From: Bacteroidota bacterium
Lineage (GTDB): Bacteria; Bacteroidota; Bacteroidia; Chitinophagales; Saprospiraceae
Assembly: GCA_024277695.1 (NCBI GenBank)
Contig: JAJRUR010000083.1
Span: 1 to 21,234 of the forward strand
Direction: 5' to 3'
Length of the DNA: 21,234 nt
This document shows positions 6,567 through 14,634 of the stretch, piece by piece (within the stretch, counting starts at the first letter, position 1; each line of letters opens with the position of its first letter). Position numbers and translations under genes: made by a program. The notes under the pieces are model-generated. The model did not search any database. It saw only the letters and a program-made list of their open reading frames with translations, and was not told the DNA's origin.

Positions 6567-7664
6567 ATGAGTACTCAATTTCATCCTTTGCGTGTAGCGC
6601 GCATCCAACAAGAAGCTCCGGATAGTGTCAGTATATACTTTGACATCAGTCACTCACTGACCAATGCCTTTGCATTTAGTCCCGGTCAATATGTCAATCT
6701 GCGTATCCTTATAGAAGGTAAAGAGGAGAGAAGATCTTACTCACTATCTACAGCACCTGACGATGAACAATTTGGGATAACCGTAAAGAAAGTAAGCGGG
6801 GGTAAGGTATCTAGCTACCTAACCCAGCAACTCAAGGTTGGAAAGTTTATAGATGTCAGCTTACCGGAAGGCAATTTTGTGGCCAAACCGGATCCCAATC
6901 TCTCCAGAAACCACTATATGTTTTCTGCCGGTAGTGGTATTACGCCCTTAATGTCTATGATACGCGCACTTCTCGAAGAAGAACCCAGAAGTAGTATTTA
7001 TCTACTTTATGGCAACCGAAACGAAGATTCTATCATTTTTCGTCAAATGCTTGAACAACTAGAACAAAAATACAAAGGCCAACTCTTCGTCGAGCACATC
7101 CTTAGCCAACCAATCAAGAAAAAAGAAATAGGTTTCAGCGGTTTATTCAAAAAACCCAAGACTGAATGGAAAGGCCTTACCGGCAGGATCACTCCGGAGG
7201 TCGTTAAGTCCTTTTTGATGCATCATAGGGGTCCGCACAAAATATCGGAATACTATATCTGTGGTCCCGGTAATATGATCTCTTCTATCTATGACTTTTT
7301 AAAGTCACAGAATATAGATAAGACCAACATCCATCGAGAGTATTTTACTGTGGATGATACCGTCAAAACTACTTCCGCAGCTAAGCATCAATCCGGTATG
7401 GTTAAAGTACATCTTGATCAAAAAACTATCGACACCAAAATATCAGATAAAACCATACTCTTTACACTTTTGGACGAAGGCTATGAACCTCCCTACTCCT
7501 GTACTAATGGTACATGCTCTGCCTGTATGGCCAAAACGATCAAGGGAAAAATCACGATGGACCAATGTTTTGCTCTCGATGATGACGAGATCGAAGATGG
7601 TTATATTCTGACCTGTCAGGCTAGACTGGCATCAGCAGAAGCTGAGATCACTTATGATATATGA
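6567..7664 (+). CDS. PaaE-like NAD(P)H:ferredoxin-type oxidoreductase (FAD + [2Fe-2S])
   Basis: A 365-residue electron-transfer reductase with three domains in order: an FAD-binding barrel (about 5-110, with RSYSLSTAP at 56-64), an NAD(P)-binding domain (about 115-250, with AGSGITPLMS at 121-130 and ICGPGNM at 231-237), and a C-terminal plant-type ferredoxin domain (about 277-365). The cluster ligands are Cys312, Cys317, Cys320 and Cys350 (C-x4-C-x2-C-x29-C). This is the layout of PaaE, the reductase of phenylacetyl-CoA epoxidase, and of similar reductases that feed hydroxylases or desaturases. No paaABCD or other oxygenase gene is nearby, so its partner is unknown and PaaE itself should not be assumed. 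It stands alone as a single transcription unit. Confidence 0.9.
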   Translation: MSTQFHPLRVARIQQEAPDSVSIYFDISHSLTNAFAFSPGQYVNLRILIEGKEERRSYSLSTAPDDEQFGITVKKVSGGKVSSYLTQQLKVGKFIDVSLPEGNFVAKPDPNLSRNHYMFSAGSGITPLMSMIRALLEEEPRSSIYLLYGNRNEDSIIFRQMLEQLEQKYKGQLFVEHILSQPIKKKEIGFSGLFKKPKTEWKGLTGRITPEVVKSFLMHHRGPHKISEYYICGPGNMISSIYDFLKSQNIDKTNIHREYFTVDDTVKTTSAAKHQSGMVKVHLDQKTIDTKISDKTILFTLLDEGYEPPYSCTNGTCSACMAKTIKGKITMDQCFALDDDEIEDGYILTCQARLASAEAEITYDI

Positions 7665-8027
7665 TACTTCTTCGTTCAATAGCCAATCATCTTTTTTTCA
7701 TTATTTGACTCTCAGCTAGACCTAATAGACGACGCATTTGATCGCACAAAAGGGAGCCCGCATACTCAAAAAGACATTAAATATTTTTATAATGTGTTTT
7801 AATACATTGTATATCTGATCTTTATATATTTTATATAGTTTTAATGTTCACGTACTTATGGAAAATACATTACCCTCTCCATTTGAAAAACTTTTTTCAA
7901 AAAATCCTCAAATATCGCATCTGTACAAAACCGTTTTTTAATATGTATAAATGAATAATTTTCTACATTTTAGCGCTATGATGAGGAATAGCCCTATTAT
8001 TGTGTTATCAAATACTGACCCTTCAAT
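7665..8027. other. 363-base AT-rich intergenic region
   Basis: No plausible gene on either strand. The sequence is distinctly AT-rich, especially from about 7780. It contains a perfect inverted repeat (7882-7901) and a degenerate promoter-like tacatttt at 7964-7971 upstream of the methyltransferase. No RNA gene, riboswitch or clear terminator for the upstream reductase was recognised. Confidence 0.5.
7882..7901. promoter_or_regulatory. Perfect inverted repeat upstream of the methyltransferase gene
   Basis: tttgaaaaa-ct-tttttcaaa: 9-base perfect arms, 126 bases upstream of the ATG. The outer half-sites TTTGA/TCAAA also occur in the repeat at 16434-16455. No T-run follows on the plus strand, so a plus-strand intrinsic terminator is unlikely. 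It could be an operator or just a low-complexity A/T palindrome. Confidence 0.33.
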
Positions 8028-8813
8028 ATGTCTTACAAAACATCCCTAAAAAACTGGGAAGGCCTGGCCAAAAGAGATCCATTGTGGTCTATCCTTACCA
8101 ATCCGAATAAAAAAGGAAATCGTTGGGAGCCTGATCTTTTTTTTGAAACCGGACAAATCGAAGTTAAAGCACTTTGGAGTATTTTAGTGGAGTTGGATGC
8201 TCTACCTTTAGACACCACAACAGCTCTAGATTTTGGATGTGGTATCGGTAGATTGACAAGAGCCCTTAGCGGATATTTTGATCAGGTCATCGGTGTTGAT
8301 GCTGCACCTACTATGGTGATAGAAGCTAAAAATATGCACCAAGCTTATGGAGAAAAGTTACGTTTTCTTCATAATGTGGATCCAAGCATGCCTATTCTAG
8401 ATGATGCATCTCTGGATTTTGTACTGAGTGTAATAGTATTACAGCATATCCCTACATCCCAATCAAAACAGTTTTTGTCATCTTTTCTGAAAAAACTCAA
8501 ATCCGGTGGAGTTCTTCTGGTGCAGCTACCGAGTGCGGATCTACGAAGACCAAGTATCCTACAGCGTATAAAAAGCAAGATCAAAATCAGAGAGCGTTTG
8601 GCACAAATCGGAATAGGACAAGGATTCCATATGTCTATGCATTGTGTTACTGAAGACGAAGTACAAAAAATATGTTTAGCCGGACAAGCGACTATAGTCA
8701 GTACACTATATACTAACCATACAGATCCTGCATATAATGGCAATTTGCGCCTAATGAAAAAAGAAGAGTCTGTAGATTTTGTGAGTAATCTTTATATCAT
8801 TAAAAAAGATTAA
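8028..8813 (+). CDS. Class I SAM-dependent methyltransferase (Methyltransf_11/25-like)
   Basis: A 261-residue methyltransferase. Motif I LDFGCGIGR (67-75) binds S-adenosylmethionine, the acidic residue after strand 2 is Asp91 (GVDAAP), and motif IV/post-motif is seen as DFVLSVIVLQHIP (130-142). The N-terminal part (KNWEGLAKRDPLWSIL) resembles methyltransferases found in polysaccharide clusters. The gene is followed after only four bases by an O-antigen ligase-like gene, so the two are almost certainly co-transcribed; the context suggests methylation of a sugar or glycan lipid precursor. The substrate cannot be read from the sequence. Nothing looks truncated. Confidence 0.87.
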   Translation: MSYKTSLKNWEGLAKRDPLWSILTNPNKKGNRWEPDLFFETGQIEVKALWSILVELDALPLDTTTALDFGCGIGRLTRALSGYFDQVIGVDAAPTMVIEAKNMHQAYGEKLRFLHNVDPSMPILDDASLDFVLSVIVLQHIPTSQSKQFLSSFLKKLKSGGVLLVQLPSADLRRPSILQRIKSKIKIRERLAQIGIGQGFHMSMHCVTEDEVQKICLAGQATIVSTLYTNHTDPAYNGNLRLMKKEESVDFVSNLYIIKKD

Positions 8814-8817
8814 ATCT

Positions 8818-10065
8818 GTGCTCAAAAAAATTATTGCGTCGAAATATCTAATCCATGTGCTGATGTTCTGGGGCGTAGTCGGCTTGTATTATTCGCGTTC
8901 GATGCTTTCTATTTTTTTGGTATCGGTTTTTTTACTAGGTTGCTTGCGCGCAGGCAGTTTAAAAAAAGTCTTAGCCTTTCGGCAAAATAAGGCCATGCTT
9001 TATTTGGTATTGATTTTTTTTATATATCTATTATCAGGATTTAATTCGGACAATACCCTGATGTGGATTTCGCGAGTAAAAACCAACTTACCCTTTTTGT
9101 TATTGCCTATTGGTTTTTATAGCTTAGGTCCCATCTCAAAAAAGACATTTGAAGAGCTGTTACTTATTTTTATAGCCATAACTACATTCAGTATATTGAT
9201 CATAGGAATTTCTTATGCAATGCACTTTGAGGAACAGAGCAAATTATATTTATTCGGAAAGACCATTCCTACGCCTATACTTCATGTTCGTTATAGTTTT
9301 TATCTCGCTTTGGGAGCTCTATTTTCCTTATACTTGTTACTGTATTCTGAGCATTATCCCTTCAGCATATGGAGCCCGTTGACTTACATCATGATTTTTC
9401 TTGTATTGAGTGTACATATTTTGGCAGTTCGGTCCGGTTTATTGATGTTATATGTGTCCGGTATTGTCATCGTTTTGGATTATGGTTTGAGAAGAGGTAA
9501 CTGGAAACCTATTTTGGGACTGCTATTCGGGATTATTTTGTTATCGCTAGTGAGTTACAACTTTATGCCTTCGGTACAGAATAAGATCAATTATATGCTA
9601 CGCGACCTCAAGTCGATAGATAAGCCCGTCGAAAATCGGCATAATTATTCGGATATGGTACGCTGGGCATCTATTCGCACGGCTGCAAAGGTCGTCGGAG
9701 AGCAGCCCCTCTTCGGTACCGGTGTTGGAGATATCGAAATCGAAATGAGCAAAAAATACATCGAAATGTACCCGGACTTTCCGGAAGAAGTCCATTTCAA
9801 TCCCATCTCTCAGTATATGTTTAGCTTAACCGCTTTTGGCGTGGTCGGTTTTTTGTTCTTTTATTATTTTTTCTTTTATTCTCTTTGGCAAACCGGCTTT
9901 AAAGATCCCTTTTTATTGTTACTTTTTTCCGGCTTATCCTTATTGTTTTTAGCAGAATCTGCGATTGAGCTTCAATTGGGCAAAGTGATGGTCTTGAGTT
10001 TGATCTGTATCCGATTGTCTATTTCAGCGTATAGGCTTCAGAAGGATAAGTCCTTTCTGACATGA
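8818..10065 (+). CDS. O-antigen ligase/polymerase-like membrane protein (Wzy_C family)
   Basis: A 415-residue integral membrane protein with about ten to twelve hydrophobic helices and one large external loop at about 250-330, the architecture of WaaL/Wzy proteins that join or polymerise lipid-linked glycans at the outer face of the inner membrane. Family-type residues visible are Arg158 in LHVRYSFYL, Arg205 in AVRSG, FGTGVGD (299-305) and His326 in the EVHFNPISQY segment before the next helix. The start is GTG, four bases after the methyltransferase stop codon; starting there preserves the first membrane helix. Ligase and polymerase cannot be separated by sequence alone. Its upstream partner methyltransferase supports a surface-glycan role. 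Confidence 0.8.
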   Translation: MLKKIIASKYLIHVLMFWGVVGLYYSRSMLSIFLVSVFLLGCLRAGSLKKVLAFRQNKAMLYLVLIFFIYLLSGFNSDNTLMWISRVKTNLPFLLLPIGFYSLGPISKKTFEELLLIFIAITTFSILIIGISYAMHFEEQSKLYLFGKTIPTPILHVRYSFYLALGALFSLYLLLYSEHYPFSIWSPLTYIMIFLVLSVHILAVRSGLLMLYVSGIVIVLDYGLRRGNWKPILGLLFGIILLSLVSYNFMPSVQNKINYMLRDLKSIDKPVENRHNYSDMVRWASIRTAAKVVGEQPLFGTGVGDIEIEMSKKYIEMYPDFPEEVHFNPISQYMFSLTAFGVVGFLFFYYFFFYSLWQTGFKDPFLLLLFSGLSLLFLAESAIELQLGKVMVLSLICIRLSISAYRLQKDKSFLT

Positions 10066-10113
10066 TATACAGGCAAGAATGATATCCGCGTACAAATACG
10101 TAATCTGTCGGAC

Positions 10114-12201
10114 CTAATCTTGATCGTAAGGTAGTTTTAGAATAAGCTCTGTGCCCAAGGAGTCGCCACTTGGAGTATAGTGATCTTTAATCACTATACT
10201 TAGCTTTTGTTCGTTTCGGCTGTTATATAATTCGACGCGATCTTGCCCGATTTGCATACCGATGGACTTATGGTTTTGTTTTCGCTTAGCTTTTATTTCT
10301 AGAGCTTTTTTCCTACCTATACCGTTATCGCGGATAGATACTTCTACATACTTCCTGCGGTTACGGATCGTAATGATCAAGTGTCGATGGCCTTCTTTGT
10401 GCAATAGTCCATGCCAAATAGCATTTTCGAGATATGGTTGAAGTAATAGGCTTGGGATCTGCACAAAACTACTATCTATCGAAGGATCCATATCAAAGTA
10501 ATATTCAAATTTATCAGAAAACCGAATGGATTCAATATCGAGATACAAAGTACATATTTCTATTTCATCTTCTAGGCTATGCAGGCTTTTGTTGCTTACG
10601 TTCAGAATAGATCGAAGGAGTTTGGAAAATTTATTGAGATAGTGTATAGCTTTTTCCTCCTCTTTATTTTGCATCAGAAGTTTTATGGAGTTGAGGCTAT
10701 TAAACATAAAATGAGGATTCATCTGAGAGCGAAGGACTTTTAACTCTAGGTCTACAATTTTTTTATTAAATTCTTCACGAACTCTTATTTGCTCTTGATG
10801 CTCGATTCTCTTGCGATAATTGATGATTTTTTCTGTTTGAGTTTTTACTTCTTTTTCTAACTCTGTTTTATAATTTTCCTGTATCTGTTTTGTTTTTTCT
10901 AGCTGATCAATCCAATTTTTTAAAGCAGTTTCTTTTTCGATCGAAATCTGTCTGTATTTGTAGCTAAGTGCCAAAGAAAAGAAAATAAATTCCATAAAAA
11001 TACCGGCGTGCACATAGAATAGATTCCACTTCAGGATAGGAGCTTCTACCATCTCGAGAGATGAGATGTGATATATCCTTAGTACATTAGTAATCAGTGC
11101 ACCTAGTACCAAAAAAAGAGTTCCGTAAGCGATATAAGATGCCAGTTTTCCCGACCATACCAGAGCTATAAAAAAAACAATACCTGCAGTCATAGCAAGT
11201 ATTTTTCCAACGAATACAATATCGTGCGAAAGATAATATTTGCCCCGGAATATAGATAATATGGAGGCGATTACAATGACCCCTATACACAACCAAAAAA
11301 TAACGCGGACCAATTTGTAGATAGCTAAGCGCTCTTTTTTTAATTCAAGGATATTATTTATAAACAGTATATAGAAAGGAATACTAAAAAGTGCACACAC
11401 ATGATACAGACCAAAAGATATTCTAGGCCAATACGAAAAGAAAAAATCAAACTGGAGATCAATTTCAGTGCGCAAAGTCAAAGATATAATGACAGCTAAT
11501 ATATGCAGTACATAAAATAAATAATATGACTTCTTTGTAGTAAAAAATAAGTTGATTGGATATATCATAAATGCAACAAATGAACCTAGAAAAAACCCAA
11601 ACATCCATATAATATGGTCCAATCCTATTTGTTTTTGATGTGCAAAACGTATATATTTTTCTTGTCCGAATATTTTAGGATCGATCGGTCTGTTTTCGCT
11701 AAGGCGATAACTCTCTATTCTAAATAAGTAGGTCAAGGATTGGCTTGGCTCTATACGGAGCTTTATGAAACTTTCGTCTTTTGAGATTGACCGATCCTTG
11801 GGACGTGCTAGATGACCGGAAGTAGAGACGTATCGGCAGCTATCCTCAAGGCATTTATATACTTGGATATACTCGTGGTTGCCAAAACTGATATAGAAAT
11901 CTTCTTGATTTGTGTCGTTTATTATCTTCAACTTAAGCCAAGCGATGTTTCTTTTTTTGCCAAAAATAGATGCTGCGTGACCATCCAAGGAGCTGAAGTT
12001 CATCCGATATACTGTCTGCGGATCATTTGACGAATGCTCCAGCCATCCAAAATATTGCTCCGGTCTCATATCCGGTATTTTGTCGATTTGGCTGAGCGAT
12101 AATTCCGGTATTTTCTCCGCACCTAGCCGCATAGACAACAAGAAAAACAGCACTAGGAGGCTTAGGACTGCATTCCATTTGATGGAGGATTTTGGAGTCA
12201 T
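10114..12201 (-). CDS. LytS-type sensor histidine kinase with 7TMR-DISM sensor
   Basis: A 695-residue membrane sensor kinase. Residues 1-28 are a signal peptide. Residues 30-185 form an extracellular beta domain like 7TMR-DISMED2, often thought to bind carbohydrates or other ligands. About seven helices follow (193-412), then a long coiled coil (420-490). The His_kinase (PF06580) dimerisation segment has phospho-acceptor His497 in QMNPHFMFNSLNS, and the ATPase domain shows the N-box LLLQPYLENAIWHG (586-599, Asn593) and DNGIGR (625-630). Such kinases normally phosphorylate LytTR response regulators, but none is encoded here. The preceding minus-strand gene, 98 bases upstream, encodes a small membrane protein that may belong to the same unit. 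The signal sensed is unknown. Confidence 0.92.
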   Translation of the reverse strand: MTPKSSIKWNAVLSLLVLFFLLSMRLGAEKIPELSLSQIDKIPDMRPEQYFGWLEHSSNDPQTVYRMNFSSLDGHAASIFGKKRNIAWLKLKIINDTNQEDFYISFGNHEYIQVYKCLEDSCRYVSTSGHLARPKDRSISKDESFIKLRIEPSQSLTYLFRIESYRLSENRPIDPKIFGQEKYIRFAHQKQIGLDHIIWMFGFFLGSFVAFMIYPINLFFTTKKSYYLFYVLHILAVIISLTLRTEIDLQFDFFFSYWPRISFGLYHVCALFSIPFYILFINNILELKKERLAIYKLVRVIFWLCIGVIVIASILSIFRGKYYLSHDIVFVGKILAMTAGIVFFIALVWSGKLASYIAYGTLFLVLGALITNVLRIYHISSLEMVEAPILKWNLFYVHAGIFMEFIFFSLALSYKYRQISIEKETALKNWIDQLEKTKQIQENYKTELEKEVKTQTEKIINYRKRIEHQEQIRVREEFNKKIVDLELKVLRSQMNPHFMFNSLNSIKLLMQNKEEEKAIHYLNKFSKLLRSILNVSNKSLHSLEDEIEICTLYLDIESIRFSDKFEYYFDMDPSIDSSFVQIPSLLLQPYLENAIWHGLLHKEGHRHLIITIRNRRKYVEVSIRDNGIGRKKALEIKAKRKQNHKSIGMQIGQDRVELYNSRNEQKLSIVIKDHYTPSGDSLGTELILKLPYDQD

Positions 12202-12299
12202 GTCTTACTTGCGACTTTTTTATAAAAATGGTATATTTTATGCGCTGTTTTATGGCTATACTTACCAAGCAATGGATATAAAGCAGAAAATCGGTTAAT

Positions 12300-12947
12300 T
12301 TAGTTCACAAACTGTTTGGTGATCAAGTGACTCTGAACTTTGACAAATAAATCAGTCAGACCAATTATACTCAGTCCGAATACAAATAGAACATTCCTAA
12401 TCCCTCTGATAGTGATTAGATGTTCGGGCGCATACTTTTGGACTAGCATGAGCTCAATAAATATTACTACACTACTGAGGAGTAACAAAACTGCACCGGC
12501 GGACTTAACACAGATTATTTGTTTTTGGTATTGACTTTTTAAACAATTAAAAACAAGATGTTTTGCAGCTCTGTGGTGGGGTTGAAGTCTTAAGATTTCT
12601 TTACATATCCTCAAGGCTTCGTTAGGTTGATCTATATGGAGTAGGGCAGCGGCTTTTCTAAATATCTGATACAAAAAGATATCTTTGCCGCGATACTCAA
12701 AAATATTGTGTTCGATGATGCTGCTGATCGCCCAGTCCACTTTTTGCAAGAATTGGGCATAGTTAGCTGTCTCAAAAAGCGCGTCCAGATAATCGTGATA
12801 GATCTCAAAATAATGTTCAAAATCCAAATAATGCAGTTCAGCAGACCAGTGCTCAAAAAACCTGATAATATCTGTATAAGAAGGATCTTCTAACTCTCGA
12901 TAGTCTCGATAAATCGTCTCCGGATGTACCTGTGAATAACCAAACAT
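12300..12947 (-). CDS. Hypothetical membrane protein with TPR-like segment
   Basis: A 215-residue protein that I do not recognise as a named family. Residues 1-90 are helical and rich in aromatic and acidic residues. Residues 93-125 (FRKAAALLHIDQPNEALRIC and onward to LQPHHRAAKH) look like one or two tetratricopeptide-type helical hairpins. Two membrane helices follow at 149-168 and 184-203, with the short tail likely cytoplasmic. There is no signal peptide, so the large N-terminal part is probably cytoplasmic. It lies directly upstream of the LytS-type kinase on the same strand with a 98-base gap, so a linked role is possible but unproven. Clean reading and length support a real gene. Confidence 0.75.
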   Translation of the reverse strand: MFGYSQVHPETIYRDYRELEDPSYTDIIRFFEHWSAELHYLDFEHYFEIYHDYLDALFETANYAQFLQKVDWAISSIIEHNIFEYRGKDIFLYQIFRKAAALLHIDQPNEALRICKEILRLQPHHRAAKHLVFNCLKSQYQKQIICVKSAGAVLLLLSSVVIFIELMLVQKYAPEHLITIRGIRNVLFVFGLSIIGLTDLFVKVQSHLITKQFVN

Positions 12948-12993
12948 AAGGATAAATATAACGAATATAGCGTCTATTTATCGCTTATGTCTG

Positions 12994-13012
12994 CCATTTT
13001 TTTATAAAATGG
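12994..13012 (-). terminator. Possible hairpin downstream of the DUF1501 gene
   Basis: A perfect 7-base stem, ccatttt-tttat-aaaatgg, 20 bases past the DUF1501 stop codon and upstream of the next minus-strand gene. The stem itself is AT-rich and no T-tract follows on the minus strand, so it is a weak terminator candidate. Confidence 0.25.
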
Positions 13013-13031
13013 GCTGTTATGGTAGGATGAA

Positions 13032-14588
13032 TCATACTTTGATCATCAGTCCTACTTTTTGCGAATCAGCGGCTTGAACTCTATAATAATAGTTGCCTGC
13101 GGGTAGTGAGGCAGTTTTTACCGGAATTTCATGATGCCCTTTTGGAAGGGTCTTGTTGACCACGATCAATAGTTCGCGTCCTTGAGCATCAAAGACACTT
13201 ACTTTGACCTGTACGCTGGAGATGAGGTCAAATACGATGCTAGTACTATTTGTAAAGGGATTGGGAAAGTTATATACACTGAGTGGTACCGTATTTGGTT
13301 CACTTATAGAAGAAATAGTCTTACACCCATCTACGATGAGAGGTATGTGCTGAAAATCTTCAAAAAGCAGATCTTTGACTGTATTGATACTCACTCCGAA
13401 CCAGTCCATAAGCATAGACCCATAGACGGATCTAAAATCTATCTGCATCGGGACTGCTTCTTGTGGTTCGACGGTTGGTGGGATGTCGGGGTCATCTCCG
13501 ATGATACTTCCATTGACACAACTTCCGAAAATGATCAATGGGGAAGCATCACCATGATCGGTTCCTTGGCTCAGGTTGCTGGATATTCGTCGTCCAAACT
13601 CACTAAAAGTCATTCCAACGACACGATCGTCCAGTCCCATTTGTTCTAAATCATCCTGAAATGCATGGATAGCTCCTGAGAGGGTTTCCAGCAGATTGGC
13701 GTGGCGTCCGGTTGTCGGGTCTGCTTGGACTTGGTTAGCATGGGTATCAAATCCTCCGATCTGGACTACATACACTTTTGTTTGGAGTCCTCCTGATATG
13801 AGTTTTGCTACCGACTTGAGCTGTTGAGCGAGTCGAGTATCGGGATAGACGGCAAGATTATTACCGGTGCTAGCTGCCTGTTCGAGTGCAGCGCCGTATT
13901 TATTGGTCTGAGTGATAGCTGTTTTTAAAAAATCGAGTTCCAGGGCAAATTTTGTTCCGTCCATTGGGGTCTCGCCCAGTCCTCCATCCAGTCCTAGGTC
14001 AGCATCGGCATTGGCTACAGCCAGACTGTAGTTTGCTGCAGCGCCCTGACAGGTTTGGGATACGAAGTTTCCTATCGTCAGTGCAAAAGGATCCGGATAG
14101 TCTTCATTGGGGTAGCCCATAGGATAGCCGTCAATATCGCTATCGAGGTATCTGCCTACCCAGCCCGTATCGATGATTTCGTCTGAATGTGATCCCGTGA
14201 CCCAAATATCTGTAGATCTGAAGTGCGAGCGATTTTGGTTTGGATAACCGACAGATTGTACGATAGCGACCTTGCCTTGTTGGTAGCGTTCTTTTAATTC
14301 TATCAGAGACGGATGGAGTTTTAGCGAAGGTGTAAAATCAAGCAGTGTATTTTCGGGTAAGACTACGGATGGTCTTACGGCGACTAGATTGTCATAAGAC
14401 TCCATGGGGATGATAGTATTGAGACCGTCATTTCCTCCGTTGAGCTGAATGAGTACAAGGACCTTATCGCTAGCTTCTGATATACCACTAAATAGCTTAG
14501 TCTTGGGGAGTGCCATCATTGAAGTTCCATTGATCACCATCGGAACAGTAAATGCGGATGCGGTTTTTAGAAATGATCTGCGTTTCAT
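13032..14588 (-). CDS. DUF1501 protein with Tat-like signal and T9SS sorting domain
   Basis: A 518-residue exported protein of the DUF1501 family, which is related to the alkaline phosphatase/sulfatase fold; its function is undescribed. The N-terminus carries a twin-arginine signal (KRRSFLKTA then a hydrophobic stretch to about residue 27). Core family segments are LIQLNGGNDGLNTI (46-59), QIGGFDTHANQ (276-286), FSEFGRR (328-334) and DHGDASPLIIFG (344-355); Asp281, His283, His345 and Asp347 are possible metal ligands. Residues from about 436 form a T9SS type A sorting domain: VYNFPNPFTNSTSI, a KVSVFDAQGREL strand, LPAGNYYYRV and a basic end, predicting surface delivery. It lies 46 bases downstream of the DUF1800 gene, and the two occur together in many bacteria. 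Confidence 0.9.
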   Translation of the reverse strand: MKRRSFLKTASAFTVPMVINGTSMMALPKTKLFSGISEASDKVLVLIQLNGGNDGLNTIIPMESYDNLVAVRPSVVLPENTLLDFTPSLKLHPSLIELKERYQQGKVAIVQSVGYPNQNRSHFRSTDIWVTGSHSDEIIDTGWVGRYLDSDIDGYPMGYPNEDYPDPFALTIGNFVSQTCQGAAANYSLAVANADADLGLDGGLGETPMDGTKFALELDFLKTAITQTNKYGAALEQAASTGNNLAVYPDTRLAQQLKSVAKLISGGLQTKVYVVQIGGFDTHANQVQADPTTGRHANLLETLSGAIHAFQDDLEQMGLDDRVVGMTFSEFGRRISSNLSQGTDHGDASPLIIFGSCVNGSIIGDDPDIPPTVEPQEAVPMQIDFRSVYGSMLMDWFGVSINTVKDLLFEDFQHIPLIVDGCKTISSISEPNTVPLSVYNFPNPFTNSTSIVFDLISSVQVKVSVFDAQGRELLIVVNKTLPKGHHEIPVKTASLPAGNYYYRVQAADSQKVGLMIKV

Positions 14589-14634
14589 CTGTTTATTTTT
14601 ATATTGAATTATATTTTTTGATTACTTTATAGTA

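Noticed and set aside
10066..10113. cgta-caaa-tacg mini-hairpin between convergent genes as a terminator
   Set aside because: A 4-base stem with no T-run is within chance for this base composition.
12023..12268. 81-codon minus-strand reading frame before the kinase
   Set aside because: Mostly overlaps the kinase N-terminus in another frame; the kinase signal peptide explains this region better.
13182..13649. 155-codon plus-strand reading frame
   Set aside because: Antisense to the conserved part and sorting domain of the DUF1501 gene; a shadow frame.
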